10,685 nt of DNA. Origin: Actinomycetes bacterium (GTDB lineage Bacteria; Actinomycetota; Thermoleophilia; BMS3ABIN01). This document shows, one piece after another, positions 6,964-10,685 of the stretch. How positions within the stretch are numbered: position 1 is the first letter of the stretch; each line of letters starts with the position of its first letter. Location: the NCBI GenBank assembly GCA_021790075.1, contig JAJYIN010000055.1:1-10685 (forward strand), written 5' to 3'. Below the pieces are notes generated by a model. It ran no database searches, had not been told where the DNA came from, and saw only the letters and a program-made list of their open reading frames with translations. The position numbers and the translations under genes are program-made.

Positions 6964-8406
6964 CTACGTCCCGCCGGCTGCGGAAAGCGTACAGAACAGA
7001 CCGTTCTCGATAACCGACATCACCAGCGCCGCGGCGCCGCGGCCGGCGGAACAAAGACCGGTCTTTTCCACCGTGATCGCCACTTCTTCCAGGGTCTCCC
7101 GGTCGACCCTGCCGGCGCCCATCATCTCCGCCATCCTCACCGAGCCGATCCGGCAGGGGATGCAGTGGCCGCAGAGATGCCGCGCGTTGCAGGCTGCCAG
7201 CTGCGCCGCCAGCCCGAACCGGTCTTCCGTCTCGCCGAATACGTGCACTGTCCGCCAGCGGGGGTTGTCGCCGCGCTGAAAGGCCGGCAGCGGCAGCTCG
7301 AGGAAGCGGCCGCTCAGAATCTGTCCCGCCAGCCCGCCGATAAGGACCTGACTCCCTCTGGGAGCGCCCGCTTCGGCAATCAGGTCATCGACGCTCATCC
7401 GGCGGTATTCCGCTTCCACCAGGCCTTCCCAGGGAACCGCGCCGGTGACCTGGAAAATCCTGCTTTCCACCCGCCGGCCCTCTGCCAGCGTCGCCGCGAT
7501 CGAGGCAAAGCACTCGGCGCTGTCGACCAGGACCGGCTGCCCCTGGATGCCTTTGATGGCGATATCTTCAGGCACCGCCGCCGGCACCGGCCGGTTGCCG
7601 CCAATCGCCGCTGCCGCCACGGAATCGACGGAGCCCACCAGGCTGTCAGGCCCCACGAATGCCTCGACGGCGAAATCGATATCGGCCTCCCGCTGGACCG
7701 ACCCGGCGGCTTCCGTGAGCCGGTCCTTCAGGGGCGCGTCCCGCGGGTCCAGGAAAATGTATCCCCGGCGGGCGCCGGCGGCCACGGCGCCGATAAAAGC
7801 CCCTTCCAGTACCGCATAAGGATCTTTCCGAAGCAGCTCTCCCGCCTGGTGAGCAAGCGGGTCCCCTGAATGACAGTTTATTACTATCAGCGGCTCCTTG
7901 GAACCGGCTTCAGCCCGCTGCCAGTCCTCCGGCTTGTCCGTCAGCCCGCCCAGCACCACCTCCGACAGGGCCTGCTCCGGCTTCATCTCCGTGAGCGCCC
8001 GCCTGAGGGCGCGCATGCCTCCCGCCGCCTCGTACGCCGCCAGGTCCTGGGGCGGCTCGCCGAAGCGGGCTGTCAGGGAGCCAGGGACCAGCAGCCCGGG
8101 GGCGCCGCCGCGGGCCACGGCCCCCAGCGGCTCCGGAAGTTCCCCTGCGGGGCTCCGGGGCCTCTCCTCTTCCCGGGGCGCCTCGAATCTGAACTCCGGC
8201 CAGGACGTGGCAATGCCGTACAGCCGCGTCAGCGAGATCATCCGGTTGGCCGCCAGCTCCCTCAGCGAGGACTCGGTGAGACAGCCCTCCTCCTGCTGAA
8301 GGGCCCTGAGCACGTCCACCAGGGGGTGTGCGCCCAGCTCCGCGATTATCTTCGCTGCCCTGGAATCCACATCTTCAGCCTCTTTCATGGAGATACCGGT
8401 ACCCAT
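6964..8406 (-). CDS. NuoE/NuoF-derived iron-sulfur protein lacking flavin and NADH motifs
   Basis: A 480-residue protein. Residues 18-75 resemble the helical start of NuoE (LVDVLRALQQEEGCL, RLYGIATSWPEFRF), but the thioredoxin-like [2Fe-2S] part with its cysteines is absent. From about 105 it follows NuoF/HydB (GGMRALRRALTEMKPEQALSEV; LLRKDPYAVLEGAFIGAVAAGARRGYIF; an SLBB-like part around 312-372). The glycine-rich FMN motif GRGGAGFP is replaced by GGLTDKPEDW (153-162), and the NADEGEPG and YICGEETAL motifs are also missing. The [4Fe-4S] ligands of NuoF cluster N3 remain: LCGHCIPCRIG (Cys412, 415, 418) and Cys452. It probably works as an electron-wire or scaffold subunit linking NfnAB, FdhA or MetVF. 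ATG 8406 lies 17 bases after acsE; ATG 8388 is an alternative, and neither has a clear ribosome site. Confidence 0.72.
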   Translation of the reverse strand: MGTGISMKEAEDVDSRAAKIIAELGAHPLVDVLRALQQEEGCLTESSLRELAANRMISLTRLYGIATSWPEFRFEAPREEERPRSPAGELPEPLGAVARGGAPGLLVPGSLTARFGEPPQDLAAYEAAGGMRALRRALTEMKPEQALSEVVLGGLTDKPEDWQRAEAGSKEPLIVINCHSGDPLAHQAGELLRKDPYAVLEGAFIGAVAAGARRGYIFLDPRDAPLKDRLTEAAGSVQREADIDFAVEAFVGPDSLVGSVDSVAAAAIGGNRPVPAAVPEDIAIKGIQGQPVLVDSAECFASIAATLAEGRRVESRIFQVTGAVPWEGLVEAEYRRMSVDDLIAEAGAPRGSQVLIGGLAGQILSGRFLELPLPAFQRGDNPRWRTVHVFGETEDRFGLAAQLAACNARHLCGHCIPCRIGSVRMAEMMGAGRVDRETLEEVAITVEKTGLCSAGRGAAALVMSVIENGLFCTLSAAGGT

Positions 8407-8423
8407 CCCGGGTCAGAACATGC

Positions 8424-9212
8424 CTACTTGAGCTCCGCGTCCGAGACCGAGTAGAGGGCTTCGTTCTGCAGGTCGCGAATCAGCCTCACGGTGCGCATCA
8501 TCTCCGGGTCCTTGGCGTTGCAGATGGCCGAGGTCATGCCGCAGGCGGCCAGCATCGGCAGGAAGGCGCGCTCGATGGAGCTGCGCAGTTCGTCGGGAGC
8601 CCCGTTGGAGATGTTGGAAAGCCCGCAGGTGGTCTGCACCGCCGGATCGAAGACCTCCGGCAGCATCTTCAGCACCTCCTGCACCGCTACCGCATGCGCC
8701 TGCGCGTCCTGGACGCCGATGGGCAGGATGATCGGGTCGATCCAGATGCGCTCGTTGGGGATGCCCAGCTCGTTGGCGGCGGAGACGATCTCGTAGGCCA
8801 CCGCCATGCGCTCGTTGCTGTCGATTGGGATGTGGGTCGACATGGTCAGGCCGATGATCTCGCATTCGTACTTGGCCGCCAGCGGCAGGATCTTCTCCAT
8901 CTTGTCCGGCTGGGCGCTGAAGGAATTGATCAGCGGCGGCTTGGCGCAGGCCTTGATCCCCGCCTCCATCGCCTCCGGGTTGCTGGTGTCCAGGCACAGC
9001 TGCAGTCCGGAGACCTCCTGCACGGCGCGGACGACGAAATCCATCATCTCGGGGCCGCCCTTGCGCGCCGGACCCAGGTTGATGTCCAGCAGGTCGGCGC
9101 CGGCCTCGGTGCACTCGCGGGCCAGCTGCTGGATCGGCTCCGCCACCTGCTCCTTCATGGCGTCCCCGATCACCTTGTTCATGACGTTGATATTCTCAGC
9201 GATTACCTTCAT
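8424..9212 (-). CDS. acsE: 5-methyltetrahydrofolate:corrinoid/iron-sulfur protein methyltransferase
   Basis: A 262-residue TIM-barrel (pterin-binding, DHPS-like) protein with the same length as the Moorella enzyme AcsE. It transfers the methyl group of methyl-THF to the cobalt of the corrinoid iron-sulfur protein, the link between the methyl and carbonyl branches of the Wood-Ljungdahl pathway. Visible signatures are AENIN at 5-9 (GERIN in others), LDINLGPA at 42-49, LCLDTSN with Asp75, LINS with Asn96, WIDPIILP with Asp159 and GLSNIS with Asn200. These match the folate-binding Asp and Asn positions of the family. ATG 9212 is supported by AGGAGG (9222-9217), 4 bases upstream. It lies 18 bases after metF and 17 before the nuoF-like gene. 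The corrinoid protein genes acsC and acsD are not in the window. A methyltransferase for another corrinoid protein (MtgA or MtvE type) is possible, but the metVF neighbours favour AcsE. Confidence 0.88.
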   Translation of the reverse strand: MKVIAENINVMNKVIGDAMKEQVAEPIQQLARECTEAGADLLDINLGPARKGGPEMMDFVVRAVQEVSGLQLCLDTSNPEAMEAGIKACAKPPLINSFSAQPDKMEKILPLAAKYECEIIGLTMSTHIPIDSNERMAVAYEIVSAANELGIPNERIWIDPIILPIGVQDAQAHAVAVQEVLKMLPEVFDPAVQTTCGLSNISNGAPDELRSSIERAFLPMLAACGMTSAICNAKDPEMMRTVRLIRDLQNEALYSVSDAELK

Positions 9213-9230
9213 TCAACCTCCTAGGAATAA

Positions 9231-10145
9231 TTATTGACCCCGCTCGAGCCCCGCCCGCTTAACGATTTCCGGCACCGCCGCCTCCCACTCCACCGCCATG
9301 ATGTGGACGCCGGCGACACCTTCCACTTCTTTGACCTGATTGATGACTTCGACGCAAATATCGATGCCGGTGTCCTCGGGATCGCCGGCGGCGCTCATCC
9401 GCTCGACGACCGCGTCCGGCACGTCCATGCCGGCCACCCGGTTTTTCATGTACTTGGCCATGCCGGCGCTTCGAAGCGGCGCCACCCCGGCCATGATGCG
9501 GCAGCGCTCGGTGACGCCCAGCTCGCGGCACTGGCGCATGAACTCGGTGAATTTTTCCACGTTGAAGACGATCTGTGTCTGGACAAAATCGATGCCCGCC
9601 TCCACCTTCTTGGCCAGCCGCAGCGCCCGGTAGGGAAACGGATCCGCGTACGGGTTGGCGGCCGCCCCGATATAGAGGGCCGGCGCCGTCTGCTTGATCT
9701 CCTCGCCGTTTTGAAACGCGGGGGCGTCACGCATCTCTTTCGCCATCGCGATCAGCGTCACCGAGTCGAGATCAAAGACGCCCAGCGCTTCCGGATGGTT
9801 GCCGAAGCACTGGTGGTCGCCGGTGAGGCAGAGCAGGTTCCGGATGCCCAGCGCCGCGGCGCCGAGGATGTCCGCCTGCATCGCCAGCCGGTTGCGGTCA
9901 CGGCACGTCATCTGCATCACCGGCTCCAGCCCCTGCTCGATGCAGAGCCGGGCCGCCGCCATCGAGGACATGCGCACGATGGCGGTCTGATTGTCGGTGA
10001 TGTTCACCGCGTCGACGTGGCCCTTGAGGATGCCCGCCTTGTCGATGATGACCTGGGGGTCGGCGCCCTTGGGCGGCCCCAGCTCGCCGGTAACGGCAAA
10101 AGCGCCCGACTCCAGGACTTCTTCCAGATGGGAGCCGGACTTCAT
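9231..10145 (-). CDS. metF: Methylenetetrahydrofolate reductase, catalytic subunit
   Basis: A 304-residue FAD TIM-barrel protein of the MTHFR family that reduces 5,10-methylene-THF to 5-methyl-THF. The expected landmarks are present: Glu21 in VTGELGPPKG (general acid position), LTGDHQCFGNHPEALGVFD with Asp110 (flavin tuning position), VQTQIVFN with Gln191 (folate side) and MAGVAPLRS at 218-226. The gene starts at ATG 10145, which overlaps the metV stop as ATGA, with AAGGAAGG about 9 bases upstream. The frame stays open to about 10601, but that part lies antiparallel to nothing real and in the wrong frame of metV, so it is not coding. In acetogens MetF works with MetV, with electrons coming from NADH, Rnf-like or Hdr-like partners. 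Here the linked nuoF-like and nfnAB genes are the obvious candidates. Confidence 0.92.
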   Translation of the reverse strand: MKSGSHLEEVLESGAFAVTGELGPPKGADPQVIIDKAGILKGHVDAVNITDNQTAIVRMSSMAAARLCIEQGLEPVMQMTCRDRNRLAMQADILGAAALGIRNLLCLTGDHQCFGNHPEALGVFDLDSVTLIAMAKEMRDAPAFQNGEEIKQTAPALYIGAAANPYADPFPYRALRLAKKVEAGIDFVQTQIVFNVEKFTEFMRQCRELGVTERCRIMAGVAPLRSAGMAKYMKNRVAGMDVPDAVVERMSAAGDPEDTGIDICVEVINQVKEVEGVAGVHIMAVEWEAAVPEIVKRAGLERGQ

Positions 10146-10685
10146 GGCTTGAAACCTTCCTTCTTCATGGTGCGGGGACCGCCGGAATTGGACACATTCC
10201 ATTTCTTGGGGCCGAAGATGCGCTCGAGGTTGTCCAGCTGCCCCAGCCCGGCCAGGCGGTCGTAAATCTCCTGCCAGGCGCAGGGCACCTCGGCCGAGAT
10301 CTCGCAGCGGCCGTTCTGAGAGCCGCCGCAGGGTCCGTTCAACAGCGTCTTGGCGCAGCGGGCGATGGGGCAGACGCCGCCGGTCATGCCGATGATGCAA
10401 AAGCCGCAGGCGACGCAGTACTCGGTCCAGACGTGGTGCTCCTTGACCATGCCCATCATGTTTGTGTTCATGGCCGGGACGATCCGCTTGCCGGGGTAGC
10501 GCGCCGCCAGCCCCTGGGGGCCGATGCCGCAGGCGGTGGAGAGCACCACGCCGGCCGCCTCCACCTGCTCGCGGATGGAGTCCAGGTACTCGTTCTCGCA
10601 CTGCCGGAGGACGGAGACGGTCTCGACGCTGCCGGCGATGCCGTCCTGGCGCCGGGCCAGGCGCAGCTCCGCGGCCAGGATCAGA
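10142..10685 (-). CDS. metV: Methylenetetrahydrofolate reductase, Cys-rich MetV subunit (N-terminus beyond the right edge)
   Basis: The last 180 residues of a MetV protein (MTHFR C-terminal domain family); by comparison with usual MetV length, only about 35-45 N-terminal residues are missing. The visible part starts LILAAELRLARRQDG and contains VLRQCENEY and LSTACGIGPQGLAARYPG. A dense cysteine region follows: Cys90, 93, 96, 105, 110, 119, 127 and 135 of the visible part, including CVACGFC, GGVCPIARCAK and NGPCGG. The family partners MetF and is reported to carry iron-sulfur and/or zinc sites, passing electrons to the MetF flavin. The frame is open from 10684 to the TGA at 10144-10142, so GTG 10564 is an internal valine and not the start. 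It overlaps metF by four bases. Confidence 0.88.
   Translation of the reverse strand, partial: LILAAELRLARRQDGIAGSVETVSVLRQCENEYLDSIREQVEAAGVVLSTACGIGPQGLAARYPGKRIVPAMNTNMMGMVKEHHVWTEYCVACGFCIIGMTGGVCPIARCAKTLLNGPCGGSQNGRCEISAEVPCAWQEIYDRLAGLGQLDNLERIFGPKKWNVSNSGGPRTMKKEGFKP

Noticed and set aside
10146..10601. N-terminal extension of metF
   Set aside because: It is open only because of high GC. It overlaps metV on the same strand in a different frame, and its translation is Arg/Gly-rich and lacks MTHFR character. ATG 10145 fits the family start.
1..10685. tRNA genes (including selC), CRISPR arrays, insertion sequences
   Set aside because: No T-loop GGTTCGA-type pattern in the non-coding gap, no regularly spaced repeats, and no transposase-like protein or terminal inverted repeats were seen.

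Overview
The window is a GC-rich, tightly packed cluster read entirely from the minus strand. The gene order in the direction of transcription is metV (cut by the right edge), metF, acsE, a nuoF-like gene, nfnA, nfnB and fdhA, then a short non-coding gap and the first codons of a further gene at the left edge. MetVF (methylene-tetrahydrofolate reductase), AcsE (methyl-THF:corrinoid iron-sulfur protein methyltransferase) and a selenocysteine formate dehydrogenase point to an anaerobe with a Wood-Ljungdahl (reductive acetyl-CoA) pathway. The high GC and the architecture would fit an uncultured anaerobic actinobacterial or similar acetogen-like lineage. That assignment is a guess: there is no rRNA or other taxonomic marker here.

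Right part (about 8424-10685): the last steps of the methyl branch. MetV and MetF overlap by four bases (ATGA). MetF and AcsE are 18 bases apart, with a strong AGGAGG site. AcsE is the same length as the characterised enzyme and keeps its key Asp and Asn residues.

Middle part (about 4585-8406): electron-transfer genes. First comes an odd protein with a NuoE-type helical start fused to a NuoF-type body. It has lost the flavin and NADH motifs but kept the four cysteines of the NuoF [4Fe-4S] cluster. NfnA and NfnB follow, overlapping by 13 bases. They resemble the electron-bifurcating NADH-dependent ferredoxin:NADP+ oxidoreductase (Nfn) and the related sulfide dehydrogenase/glutamate synthase family.

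Left part (289-4551): one very large formate dehydrogenase gene that simple gene calling would split in two at an in-frame TGA (1921-1923). The TGA is followed by a bacterial SECIS hairpin and is read as selenocysteine. The protein joins a [2Fe-2S] NuoG-like start, a complete second Nfn/GltD-type FAD-NAD(P)H module, a ferredoxin domain and the molybdo/tungsto-pterin formate dehydrogenase body.

Taken together, the operon links the entry of the methyl branch (CO2 to formate) and its last steps (methylene-THF to methyl-corrinoid) with two NAD(P)H-flavin modules and a NuoF-derived iron-sulfur adaptor. My inference is a formate/NAD(P)H/ferredoxin electron-bifurcating or -confurcating complex, possibly shared with methylene-THF reductase. 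No fhs, fchA, folD, acsA-D or hydrogenase genes lie in the window. The 206-base gap after fdhA holds a near-consensus sigma70 promoter with operator-like repeats, apparently driving the partial left-edge gene.
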